A stretch of DNA of 14,179 nucleotides from CAZDAM01 sp964503595 (GTDB lineage: Bacteria; Muiribacteriota; UBA6191). Both the position numbers and the translations under genes were made by a program. The DNA is taken from contig CAZDAM010000090.1 of NCBI GenBank assembly GCA_964503595.1, forward strand, positions 1 to 14,179, read 5' to 3'. Positions 7,309-14,179 of the stretch are shown one piece after another; position 1 is the first letter of the stretch; the number at the start of each line of letters is the position of its first letter. The notes beneath the pieces are model-generated. The model was not told where the DNA came from and did no database searches. It was given only the letters and a program-made list of their open reading frames with translations.

Positions 7309-9188
7309 ACGAATCCGAGCAGTACGAACTTTTCTTTGAGCTGGCCCGCAATCTTTCCCACCCTATGCGGGAGGTGCGTCTTGCCACGGTCTCCGCGATA
7401 GCAAGGGTGGCCAATCGCCGTTGTACCAATATTCTTCTGGATAAGCTTGATCTGGAACGCGATGTCATCATCAAAGCTTCAATCATCCGGATTCTGGGAG
7501 ATATCGGAACCGAAAATCTCGTCTCCGAACTCGGCCGCTACCTGCATAATCCTGAGCCCCGCATCAGGGCCAATGCAGTCGAGTCGTTTGCCCGGATCAA
7601 GGTTCCGGACGCAAGGTGGCTGGTTCCGCATCTGGAGCCTCTGATTCAGGATGAAAACAACAGGGTTTCCTCCACAGCCTTAAAAGAAGTCATTGCTTTG
7701 GGGGAGACCCGCTGTCTGCCCTTTCTTAAACTGTTTCTCAAGGGGACCGATCCGGCCCGTAAGGCATCGGCTGTGTGGGTTGTCGGAGAGCTTGACCTTG
7801 AGGACATGCTTGAAGATATTATTTATGCCCTTTATTCCGAAAATTATCAGGTACATTCCATTGCTCACCGAGTTCTGGGGCGCTTTTCGGAAAACGCCAT
7901 TCCGATTCTGTTTGAGAATCTGGCTTTGGGCGATATCACGGTCAGGGCCTATACCTTCCTGTTTTTTTCTCACCACTTAAGAGAAGTTACCGAGGAGCAA
8001 AGGATTCTGCTTCTGGAGCATCTGGAAAAAGGTGAGGGCGTTTTAGCCGGTTTTGTTCTGAAGTCTCTTCTGAATCTGAGGAACGAGGAAAGCTGGCGGC
8101 TTCTTAAAATCCATGCAGCCGGTGGGGATCCCGCCCTGAGGAGAGTTGCGGTGGAGTCCATCGGCCTGTTTCTTGGCCGTGACGATATCAAGCCGCTTCT
8201 GATGGAACTGATTCGAAGAGAAAAGGATCCGCGACTGCTGGGCTCCATGGTTCACCATCTCAAAGGTTTTGCGGATGAGGAAACCATCGACCTGTTGCAG
8301 AATCTGATTCAGCATGAGGACCGCAGGGTTTGTGCCAACGCGGTTGAAGTGCTGGGAGAGATTGGTGATGACCGGATTCGTGAGCACCTGATTCCTCTTC
8401 TGGAGGACTCCAATAACCGGGTGATGGCCAATGTCGCTGTGGCTCTGTTCCGTCTGGGAGAACAGAAGGTCGTCAGCAAATTGAGGCTGGCAATGGATTC
8501 CAGAGATGAATCACTGAGGGTAAGTGCCAGCTGGGCCCTGGGAAGACTGGGAGCTTCCGAAGTCTCGGATCTTCTGCTCAAAGGTCTTCTGGATGATGTG
8601 GAAAAGGTTCGTCGTAATGTTCTGGATGGACTCCTAAGAGAGGACCGTGAAGCTTTTGGCCGTTTGATTGGTATTCTAAAGAAATCAGGGACTTTGACAG
8701 CCCGCAAGGCTTTGGCGGAAGTCTCTTCGAAAGCATCCACCCGGGAGGAGGCCTGTTCGGTAAGTGATGCCCTGCAGGCCTACGCGGATAACGTCAATGT
8801 CTTTGAAGTTCCTTCCGAGCTCTCCAAGGAGGAGGAGGAAAGGCTGACAGAGCTTCTTTTCAGTGAAGATCGTTCCCTGAAGGTTTATGCCTGTTTTGTA
8901 CTGGGAGAGAAAAAGGTCATCAAATCTCTGCCCAGGCTGATATGCCTTCTGTTTGAGCGGGATGACGAAGTTGTCGCTGAAGCTCTGATGGCTCTGAAGA
9001 AGCTGGGGAGTCGTGAAGCCCTCGTGTTTCTGAGGGATATTTTTTCCCGACTTCGTGGTGAGAATATGCGCCTTTGCGCTGAAATCATGCAGTCTCTTTC
9101 GGGAGGAAAACTGAAGTCGGAGGACTTTCCGGTGAAACTGGGCCAGACCCATCAGCGTGCATTGGAGCAGGCTGTTCATGCCAACTGA
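7296..9188 (+). CDS. HEAT-repeat scaffold protein
   Basis: A 630-residue all-helical solenoid with many HEAT/PBS-lyase-type repeats throughout. Typical units include DVIIKASIIRILGDIGTENL, PRIRANAVESFARIKVPDA, RRVCANAVEVLGEIGDD, NRVMANVAVALFRLGE and ESLRVSASWALGRLGA. There is no signal peptide, membrane helix or catalytic motif, so it is probably a cytoplasmic protein-binding platform. The GTG start overlaps the preceding stop region by 13 bases and is preceded by GGAAGGA (7281-7287) at good spacing, so it is well supported. A less regular stretch near 470-520 (SKEEEERLTELL at its end) breaks the solenoid. Cytoplasmic location and operon position make it a candidate partner for the LLPP tail or the pseudo-cyclase, but the sequence does not prove this. 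Confidence 0.92.
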   Translation: MFELNESEQYELFFELARNLSHPMREVRLATVSAIARVANRRCTNILLDKLDLERDVIIKASIIRILGDIGTENLVSELGRYLHNPEPRIRANAVESFARIKVPDARWLVPHLEPLIQDENNRVSSTALKEVIALGETRCLPFLKLFLKGTDPARKASAVWVVGELDLEDMLEDIIYALYSENYQVHSIAHRVLGRFSENAIPILFENLALGDITVRAYTFLFFSHHLREVTEEQRILLLEHLEKGEGVLAGFVLKSLLNLRNEESWRLLKIHAAGGDPALRRVAVESIGLFLGRDDIKPLLMELIRREKDPRLLGSMVHHLKGFADEETIDLLQNLIQHEDRRVCANAVEVLGEIGDDRIREHLIPLLEDSNNRVMANVAVALFRLGEQKVVSKLRLAMDSRDESLRVSASWALGRLGASEVSDLLLKGLLDDVEKVRRNVLDGLLREDREAFGRLIGILKKSGTLTARKALAEVSSKASTREEACSVSDALQAYADNVNVFEVPSELSKEEEERLTELLFSEDRSLKVYACFVLGEKKVIKSLPRLICLLFERDDEVVAEALMALKKLGSREALVFLRDIFSRLRGENMRLCAEIMQSLSGGKLKSEDFPVKLGQTHQRALEQAVHAN

Positions 9189-10218
9189 GCCTCTGGCCCA
9201 AATCCTTTATCTCAGGGAAGTTTTCCTGGATTCCCCGTATGGTTTTCAGCTGGGGACGGTCGCCGCTTTTGCTGGCCTTTGGGGCAGTTTTCTGAATATG
9301 GCAATCTGGCGGATGCCCCGGAGGGAATCGATCATTTTTCCCCGCTCCCATTGCCCGGTGTGCCGCCATGTTCTAGGATTCTGGGATCTTCTGCCGATTT
9401 TCAGCTGGCTCTGGCTTCGGGGAAGCTGCCGCTACTGCAAAACTCATTTTGGTTCACGATACCTGATTGTTGAAGTCCTGCTTGTGATCTCCTGGAGCCT
9501 GACCTACCATCTATGGGGATTGAGCTGGCCGGGATTGGGAATTGCTCTGGGATTTTTTTTCGGACTTCTGTTCATGGGAATACTGAAGCACCGTAAACTG
9601 GATGCCGGAATTATGAAAGCTCGCAGAGGTTTTACCTTCATTGAGGTCCTGATGGCGCTGATGATTGTAGCTGCCATTATCATCCCATTTGGTAATATTT
9701 TTCTGTCCAGCTATACCAGGGTTATCCGGAGCCGGGACTACAACATCGGCTGGAACCTGGTGGAATCCAAAATTGCTGAGTTGAAGATGATTCCTCCATC
9801 CCGGCTGATTTCAGACTGGAATCTCTATGTTGAAACGCCGGATTACCGCGACAATATTTTCCGGGATGCTGTCCATGAGGAATACGAGGAACTGAAGAAA
9901 GACGAGGCGGCTTTTCGGGAGCAGTTCACCGATATCTATTCATCAAAGAATAAATTGCCGGATGGGGTGCATCGCAAGTTTGTCGATAGATTTGAATCCT
10001 ATTATGGCTTTCCCTTTGAAATGCATCCAGATGGATATGAAAAGTTTCGCCGGATTGTGATTGTAGAAGAGGTTCCTTCCAAAGCCCCGGAACGCTTTTC
10101 CCAGGATGGGCAAAAATTTCACGTCGTGAGCAATCTTCTGAAGATCACCGTCATTGTGACCATTGCGACTGAAACCCTGAACCGAAAGCTGGAAGCCAGC
10201 TTTTATCGCCGCAAATGA
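9178..10218 (+). CDS. Fusion of truncated prepilin-peptidase N-domain and type IV prepilin
   Basis: One open frame encodes two parts. Residues 25-145 match the N-terminal part of A24 prepilin peptidases (PilD/GspO): GSFLNMAIWRMPRRES (36-51), CPVC (59-62), CRYC (84-87) with the usual 21-residue spacing, a DLLPIFSWLWLRG segment, then RYLIVEVLL and a third membrane helix. The frame stops resembling the family where the first catalytic Asp should be; KHRKLDAGIM (137-146) replaces it and the rest of the protease is absent. At once follows a class III prepilin: KARRG (147-151), cleavage after Gly151, then FTFIEVLMALMIV with Glu at +5, and a roughly 180-residue pilin head, PilV/GspI-like in position. 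Topology predicts the junction is cytoplasmic, as needed for cleavage. The ATG at 9178 with upstream GGAG (9164-9167) is the preferred start; a GTG at 9157 is less likely. ATG 9613 could start a separate pilin. Confidence 0.85.
   Translation: MPTEPLAQILYLREVFLDSPYGFQLGTVAAFAGLWGSFLNMAIWRMPRRESIIFPRSHCPVCRHVLGFWDLLPIFSWLWLRGSCRYCKTHFGSRYLIVEVLLVISWSLTYHLWGLSWPGLGIALGFFFGLLFMGILKHRKLDAGIMKARRGFTFIEVLMALMIVAAIIIPFGNIFLSSYTRVIRSRDYNIGWNLVESKIAELKMIPPSRLISDWNLYVETPDYRDNIFRDAVHEEYEELKKDEAAFREQFTDIYSSKNKLPDGVHRKFVDRFESYYGFPFEMHPDGYEKFRRIVIVEEVPSKAPERFSQDGQKFHVVSNLLKITVIVTIATETLNRKLEASFYRRK
9613..9633 (+). other. Internal ATG and prepilin processing site
   Basis: The in-frame ATG at 9613 would give a pilin of 201 residues with a normal short leader, MKARRG, cleaved before FTFIEV. 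GGATG at 9600-9604 lies 8 bases upstream and could act as a weak ribosome site, so the locus may yield the fusion, the short pilin, or both. Confidence 0.5.
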
Positions 10219-10847
10219 AACGACGTGCATTTACGCTTCTGGAGCTTCTGATGGTGGCTGCCGTCATGATCATGATCATGGGTGTGGCTTATAATTTTTA
10301 CATCAATATGTCCAAAACCTATGTGCGTGGCTCGGAAAAGCTCCAAAGAATTCTTGAGGCCAGTACCTGGGTAGAAGTCATTTCTGCCGAGCTCAGATCT
10401 GCGGCCAGGATCATTGAACTCAAGCCGGATCTGATCACCTACCAGCGTTATTATGAGGAAACGGAAAGTGGCAGGCCGGATTCCGTAAGCGATCTGAATG
10501 CGATCAAGACTCAGACCATCAGTGTTCGGGCTCGCGAGCAAGGTGATGGCGGTGTGATTCTGGAGCGTAAGGAAGGCATTGGATTCTATAGCCCTCTCCA
10601 GCCTGCTTTTAAGGCAATTGGACTCAAGCCAGAGATTTTTCGAGGTTGGGAGGCTGGAAAGAAGGGGTTTCAGGAATATGATCCCTTCGATGGCAACCCG
10701 GAGCATGTCCCCATGGTTGAAATCCGGTTTGAATTTGATCTGAAGGATCAGTCTGAAACCTATTATCGACGGCTGTTCCTGCCGGCTGTTTATGGGAATC
10801 TGCCCCAGTCTCTTCTGCCTCAGGAAGTTTTAGGCGATAAACCCTGA
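10215..10847 (+). CDS. Type IV prepilin-like protein (PilW/GspJ-like)
   Basis: A minor pilin or pseudopilin of 210 residues. The N-terminus MKRRA-FTLLELLMVAAV has a short basic leader, Phe at +1 and Glu at +5 of the mature protein, followed by a hydrophobic helix to about residue 27, the class III signal processed by prepilin peptidase. Residue -1 is Ala rather than the usual Gly, which may slow processing. After the helix (NFYINMSKTYVRGSEKLQRILE) come a long amphipathic stretch and a beta-rich head (strands such as TISVRAR, GVILERK, MVEIRFEFDL) resembling PilW/GspJ in general layout. Its ATG overlaps the stop of the fused prepilin (ATGA), so the two are translationally coupled and probably partners at a filament tip. 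The assignment to PilW versus GspJ is not resolved. Confidence 0.85.
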   Translation: MKRRAFTLLELLMVAAVMIMIMGVAYNFYINMSKTYVRGSEKLQRILEASTWVEVISAELRSAARIIELKPDLITYQRYYEETESGRPDSVSDLNAIKTQTISVRAREQGDGGVILERKEGIGFYSPLQPAFKAIGLKPEIFRGWEAGKKGFQEYDPFDGNPEHVPMVEIRFEFDLKDQSETYYRRLFLPAVYGNLPQSLLPQEVLGDKP

Positions 10848-11000
10848 GCTTTTTCCGGGTCGACCTCTTCTTTAACAATTTCCTTTTCTCTGAAAGTCTT
10901 TTGTAACGCTTTGATCAGAGATCTGTTCTTCCATTGATTTGATGCTTATCCCCGCGTCCTGAGACTCCGATGCGACTGTGGCAGGACGGTTCCTGCAATA
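10848..11000. other. Intergenic gap between the pilin operon and the ATPase gene
   Basis: I see no gene and no convincing terminator in this stretch. There is a TTAACA (10872-10877) that could be a -35 element, but no good -10 at the right distance. A small perfect hairpin near the 3' end is listed separately. Confidence 0.6.
10981..10996 (+). repeat. Perfect 6-bp inverted repeat upstream of the ATPase
   Basis: GCAGGA and TCCTGC flank a 4-base loop CGGT, five bases before the ribosome site of the ATPase gene. It could be an operator half-site pair or an mRNA hairpin affecting translation. The flanking TGGCAGG looks sigma54-like, but the expected GC at the -12 position is not correctly spaced. 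Confidence 0.45.
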
Positions 11001-11006
11001 GGGGAG
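11001..11006 (+). promoter_or_regulatory. Ribosome binding site setting the ATPase start
   Basis: GGGGAG ends directly against the ATG at 11007, too close for use, but lies 9 bases before the in-frame ATG at 11016. This argues for a start at 11016 (MSEAIDKSKM). Confidence 0.7.
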
Positions 11007-11015
11007 ATGGGCCAG

Positions 11016-12719
11016 ATGAGCGAGGCGATTGATAAGTCAAAGATGCGCATCGGCGACATCCTCGTTTATCGGGGAAAAGTCACGCAAGAGCAGATGTCCG
11101 AAGCGTTTCGTATGCAGAAGGAAACCGGTTTAAGGCTGGGCGAACAGCTCATTGCCATGAATCTGGTGACTGAAGAGGACATGCTGGAATGTCTGTGCTG
11201 GCAAAAAGATGTCCCCATGATTCCTCTTTCCGGAACCGATGTATCCCCCCAGGCCTTTGCCGCCTTGAGCGAAGATTATATTGAGCAGTCCTGCGTACTT
11301 CCTCTGGATATTTCCGGAGGGGTACTGACAATTGCTCATAACGATCCGATCAATATCCAGTTTGTGGCGGATGAGGCTGGTCACAAGTCCGGCCTGAAGG
11401 TCAAAGCCTTTGTCGCCTCGGAAAACCAGATTCGGGAAGCGATTGAGCGCCATAAGGAAAAGATGCGGATTTTTGCTCCGCTTCTGGATGCCCTTCAGGC
11501 GGAATCTCCGGATCGTCCCAACCCTTTGACGGATACGGTCTGGGATCTGGAGGAAGTGACGACTCCCATCGTGGCTTTTGTGAATCTGATGATGCGTACG
11601 GCCATTGATCGCAAGGCAACTGACATTTACGCCGAATTCATCGAGGAGAGACTGAAGGTTCGCTTCCGGGTGGATGGGGAAGTTCAGGATCTTTTCAAGT
11701 TCCCGGCTGATTTTGACAAGCACAAGGATAAGGTGATCGCCCGCCTCAAGATGATGGCCAATCTTGATATCAGTGAAAAAAGGATGCCCCAGGACGGGAA
11801 ATTCCGAGCCAGGCTGAGGAGAAAAGCCGTGGACTGCCGGATCAATGTTCTGCCCACGGTAGAAGGGGAAAAAGCTGTAATCAGGATTCTTGCCAAGGAT
11901 CGGCTGAATGTCACTCTGGATAAGACAGGTCTTTCCAATTACTCCTTGAAACTGCTTACGGGACTTCTGGCCAAGCCTTATGGTTTGCTTTTGGTAACGG
12001 GACCGACCGGCTCCGGGAAAACCACGACGCTTTACGCATCTCTTCAGCATGTCTGGAGCCCTAAAAAGTCTGTGGTGACGGTAGAAGATCCGGTGGAATA
12101 TGAGGTTCCCCACTATTCCCAGTCCCAGGTCAATCCAGAAGTGGGGATGACCTTTGCCTCGATCTTAAGAGCTACTCTGAGACAGGCTCCGGACGTGATT
12201 CTGGTAGGCGAAATCAGGGATGGGGAGACAGCCAAGATTGCCTGTGAGGCAGCCATGACAGGTCACCTGGTTCTTTCGACCCTGCATGCCAATGATGCCT
12301 CTTCTTCGGTGATGCGTCTAACGGAAATCGGGGTGGATCACTTTCTGGTGGCATCCGTACTGATTGGATCTGTTGCCCAGCGTCTGGTCCGCAAGCTTTG
12401 CGTCAAATGCCGCCAGCCGGTGGGCCTTGATCAGGAGCTGGATGCTTTTGCCCAGCGCTACAAAATCAGAACCAACCATGTTTTTCATCATAAGGGTTGT
12501 CCGGCCTGTTTTGGTCAGGGCTTTGTGGGTCGTATCGGGATTCACGAAATTCTGATCAATAATCCGGCGGTCAGCGAAATCATTACTCGCAAGGGGACTC
12601 CGTTTGACATTGTGGCTGAGGCAAGAAAACGGGGATTTGTAACACTCAGGGAAGATGCCATGCTCAAAGTTCTGCAGGGTGTCACGGATATGGAACAAGT
12701 CAGGAAGACGGCAGGATAG
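11016..12719 (+). CDS. pilB: Type IV pilus / type II secretion assembly ATPase (PilB/GspE family)
   Basis: Cytoplasmic hexameric ATPase that drives pilin polymerisation from the inner-membrane platform. Residues 11-63 contain two 24-residue MshEN-type motifs, RIGDILVYRG...Q34 and RLGEQLIAMN...Q63, of the kind that binds cyclic di-GMP in MshE. The central region has the usual N2 domain (TDIYAEFIEERLKVRFRVDG). The C-terminal ATPase holds Walker A GPTGSGKT (329-336), Asp box TVEDPVEY (355-362), Walker B DVILVGEIRD (393-402) and His box GHLVLSTLHAND (416-427). A zinc-binding tetracysteine is present: CVKC (462-465) and CPAC (495-498), followed by GRIGIHEIL. The 567-residue length is normal. PilB versus GspE cannot be settled from sequence alone, but motif content is complete and the gene looks active. 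It follows the pilin genes at a short distance, consistent with a shared machine. Confidence 0.96.
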   Translation: MSEAIDKSKMRIGDILVYRGKVTQEQMSEAFRMQKETGLRLGEQLIAMNLVTEEDMLECLCWQKDVPMIPLSGTDVSPQAFAALSEDYIEQSCVLPLDISGGVLTIAHNDPINIQFVADEAGHKSGLKVKAFVASENQIREAIERHKEKMRIFAPLLDALQAESPDRPNPLTDTVWDLEEVTTPIVAFVNLMMRTAIDRKATDIYAEFIEERLKVRFRVDGEVQDLFKFPADFDKHKDKVIARLKMMANLDISEKRMPQDGKFRARLRRKAVDCRINVLPTVEGEKAVIRILAKDRLNVTLDKTGLSNYSLKLLTGLLAKPYGLLLVTGPTGSGKTTTLYASLQHVWSPKKSVVTVEDPVEYEVPHYSQSQVNPEVGMTFASILRATLRQAPDVILVGEIRDGETAKIACEAAMTGHLVLSTLHANDASSSVMRLTEIGVDHFLVASVLIGSVAQRLVRKLCVKCRQPVGLDQELDAFAQRYKIRTNHVFHHKGCPACFGQGFVGRIGIHEILINNPAVSEIITRKGTPFDIVAEARKRGFVTLREDAMLKVLQGVTDMEQVRKTAG

Positions 12720-12735
12720 TCCTATGTGTTCACAC

Positions 12736-12741
12736 GGAGGT
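12736..12741 (+). promoter_or_regulatory. Strong ribosome binding site
   Basis: GGAGGT six bases before ATG 12748 is the best Shine-Dalgarno match in the window. It fixes the start of the last gene and excludes the longer frame beginning inside the ATPase gene. Confidence 0.85.
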
Positions 12742-12747
12742 CATAAC

Positions 12748-14154
12748 ATGAAACGCACGAAGGCCCTGTTATTCGGATTGGCCCTGGCACCGCTCTTCAC
12801 GGGTATTGTCATGGCATCAGACGGATGGCAGCAGGAACAGAGTCCCAACTGGCGTTTTGGGCAAGGGCATACTTCGGGCATGGAGGAGTATCGGGATTCC
12901 CCATTCTATGCTCCGGAAAGGGCAACGGTGGAACACCGCAACCTGCGTCCCTACAGCACCCAGAACCGGGCATTGGGGGTGGATGAGGAAGTCGCCATCA
13001 TGCGGACCAGCATGACGAACCTCCATACGATCAAGACAACTTATGATCGCAAGGGCAATATCATCACGATTCATTCCTGGGATCGCCGGACCGGTGAGGA
13101 TGTCCCGGTGAATCTGGATGTTCTGGCCGATCCGATTACCAAGGATGAAATTGAATCCAGTGTCGCCAAGCTGAGGGTTGTTTACAACTCCTATGGAGAA
13201 GTGGTTTCCCGTCAGGCCTGGAACAAAATCACGGGAGAAAAGATTTCGGTTCCTCCGGCAATCCCGTTCACCAATTTCATTGATGAGGATAAATACTGGG
13301 CCTGGGTGGAAAGGCAGAAGCTTTACGAAAGAAGCTATGCTGACATGTATGTGGATCGTGGGGCGGTTCGTACCCGCCGGATGAAAAGCATGATGCAGTA
13401 TGCCAATCCATTCGGAGTTCCCTATGAAGTGGAGGTTTATGAAGAGCGCCCGATTGTCGAGCGTCACTATGATGATGGCTGGTATCGCAATGATGTCTGG
13501 ATTGCCATGTTCAGTGCGGATATGACAGCCAAGGTCAAGGACCGTCTGGGAGCCAGTTCCGGTGTGAAGAAAAAGAGTGCAAGTCATTTTGAGGTTGGGG
13601 CCGATGTGGAGCTCGGACACAAGCGCTTTGATCTGACCTATCACTCGATCGCCAGCGATTCGACTCTGAATCAGGGCCTCACGTTTGATAACCGGGCCTA
13701 CGGAGCAGGTTCCATGCTCGACTTTGATCTTCAGGCTGTGGATGTAGCTTACCGCCGTCCGTTTGTGCGCAGTGACAAGGGAGATTTTGCCCTCAACTGG
13801 ATTCTCTCAGCCCGTCTGATGGACCTTGAAGCCAAACTTTCCAACCAGAATCTGGGTGGAACCAATATCAGCCGTCTCAAAGGCACTACCGTCATGCCTC
13901 TGATTGGGATGGAAACCATCAAGAATGTGAGCGATCACATCGACTTCTTCGGCTCCTACAGGATGTTTGATATTTCCGATGTTGCCATGAACGAATGGCA
14001 GATTGGAGCCAAATACTATTTCCATCCCGAGCAGGTGGATGACTGGAGAGCAGTGGTTGGTCTGAAGAGCCTCACCTATGAGGGCGAAGAAAGCAAGGAC
14101 TTCATGCGAATCTCTCAAAGAGGGATGAGGTTTGGTCTGGAAAAAGCCTTCTAG
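12748..14154 (+). CDS. Secreted or outer-membrane beta-rich protein
   Basis: A 468-residue protein with a clear signal peptide (MKRTKALLFGLALAPLFTG, predicted cleavage after VMA, before SDGWQQ). Residues 99-171 contain two copies of a W-x-x-x-TGE motif (listed separately). Residues 200-255 are Tyr/Arg-rich. From about 278 to the end alternating polar/hydrophobic strands appear (FEVGADVEL, FDLTYHS, FDLQAVDVAYRR, FALNWILSARL, PLIGMET, IDFFGSYRMF, EWQIGAKYYF, WRAVVGLKSL, MRFGLEKAF) and the last residue is Phe, as in BamA-recognised outer-membrane barrels. An eight-to-ten strand barrel is plausible. I do not recognise a specific family. It lies 28 bases after the ATPase stop, and its strong ribosome site suggests high expression. 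A role at the cell surface, perhaps with the pilus system, is inference. Confidence 0.85.
   Translation: MKRTKALLFGLALAPLFTGIVMASDGWQQEQSPNWRFGQGHTSGMEEYRDSPFYAPERATVEHRNLRPYSTQNRALGVDEEVAIMRTSMTNLHTIKTTYDRKGNIITIHSWDRRTGEDVPVNLDVLADPITKDEIESSVAKLRVVYNSYGEVVSRQAWNKITGEKISVPPAIPFTNFIDEDKYWAWVERQKLYERSYADMYVDRGAVRTRRMKSMMQYANPFGVPYEVEVYEERPIVERHYDDGWYRNDVWIAMFSADMTAKVKDRLGASSGVKKKSASHFEVGADVELGHKRFDLTYHSIASDSTLNQGLTFDNRAYGAGSMLDFDLQAVDVAYRRPFVRSDKGDFALNWILSARLMDLEAKLSNQNLGGTNISRLKGTTVMPLIGMETIKNVSDHIDFFGSYRMFDISDVAMNEWQIGAKYYFHPEQVDDWRAVVGLKSLTYEGEESKDFMRISQRGMRFGLEKAF
13042..13260 (+). repeat. Two-copy internal repeat in the outer-membrane protein
   Basis: Residues 99-125 (YDRKGNIITIHSWDRRTGED then VPVNL) and 146-171 (YNSYGEVVSRQAWNKITGEK then ISVPP) align as Y-D/N-x-x-G-x-I/V-x-x-x-x-x-W-D/N-x-x-TGE, 47 residues apart. 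It resembles a YD-type hairpin repeat, but the family is not identified. Confidence 0.75.
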
Positions 14155-14179
14155 GTCACTTTGAATCGGGGAGAGCGGC

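Noticed and set aside
10841..10862. Terminator after the second prepilin
   Set aside because: Only a 4-bp ACCC/GGGT stem with a T-rich loop can form, and no T tract follows it.
10978..10999. Sigma54-type promoter before the ATPase (TGGCAGG...)
   Set aside because: The GG element is present, but the GC of the -12 box falls three bases too far away; the similarity comes from the inverted repeat.
11130..12113. 327-codon open frame on the minus strand opposite the ATPase
   Set aside because: It lies wholly inside a clearly conserved ATPase gene and encodes nothing recognisable.
12655..12747. Longer start for the last gene, inside the ATPase gene
   Set aside because: The ATG at 12748 has an ideal GGAGGT and begins a textbook signal peptide; the upstream extension would bury it.
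12817..13644. 275-codon open frame on the minus strand opposite the last gene
   Set aside because: It is antisense to a gene with a signal peptide and strong ribosome site; its product shows no domain.

Overview
The window looks like a chromosomal piece of a diderm (Gram-negative) bacterium. Support comes from a type IV pilus/type II secretion-type assembly ATPase, two class III prepilin-like proteins, two proteins with export signals, and a predicted outer-membrane barrel ending in Phe. I cannot name the phylum. Genes on the + strand are tightly packed, with many start codons inside the previous stop. I see no phage, transposon, CRISPR or plasmid signature.

Layout. A tRNA-Arg with anticodon GCG lies on the minus strand at 6-79, with its own promoter at 92-120. 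Everything else runs on the + strand. From 189 to 10847 there is a nearly gapless run of nine genes: a SNF2-family helicase; a small coiled-coil protein coupled to it by a GTGA overlap; a membrane-anchored TPR protein with an alternating beta/alpha C-terminal domain; a cytoplasmic protein with an acidic tail of about ten copies of a Y-x-D-L-L-P-P motif; an exported TPR protein; a two-helix membrane protein with a degenerate class III nucleotidyl-cyclase domain; a 630-residue HEAT-repeat protein; an unusual fusion of a truncated prepilin-peptidase N-domain to a prepilin; and a second prepilin. After a 159-base gap come a PilB/GspE-type ATPase (start best placed at 11016) and a secreted or outer-membrane protein (start best placed at 12748).

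How the parts may work together. The pilins and ATPase are recognisable parts of a type IV filament machine. No PilC/GspF platform protein, secretin or intact prepilin peptidase is encoded here, so those must lie elsewhere. The genes from 2922 to 9188 are almost all protein-interaction modules (TPR, HEAT, repeated linear motif, pseudo-enzyme domain), spread over cytoplasm, inner membrane and periplasm. Their overlap with the pilin genes suggests an assembly or regulatory scaffold for a filament or secretion system. That link is inference from gene order. The most unusual items are the LLPP-motif scaffold, the peptidase-domain/prepilin fusion and the pseudo-cyclase.
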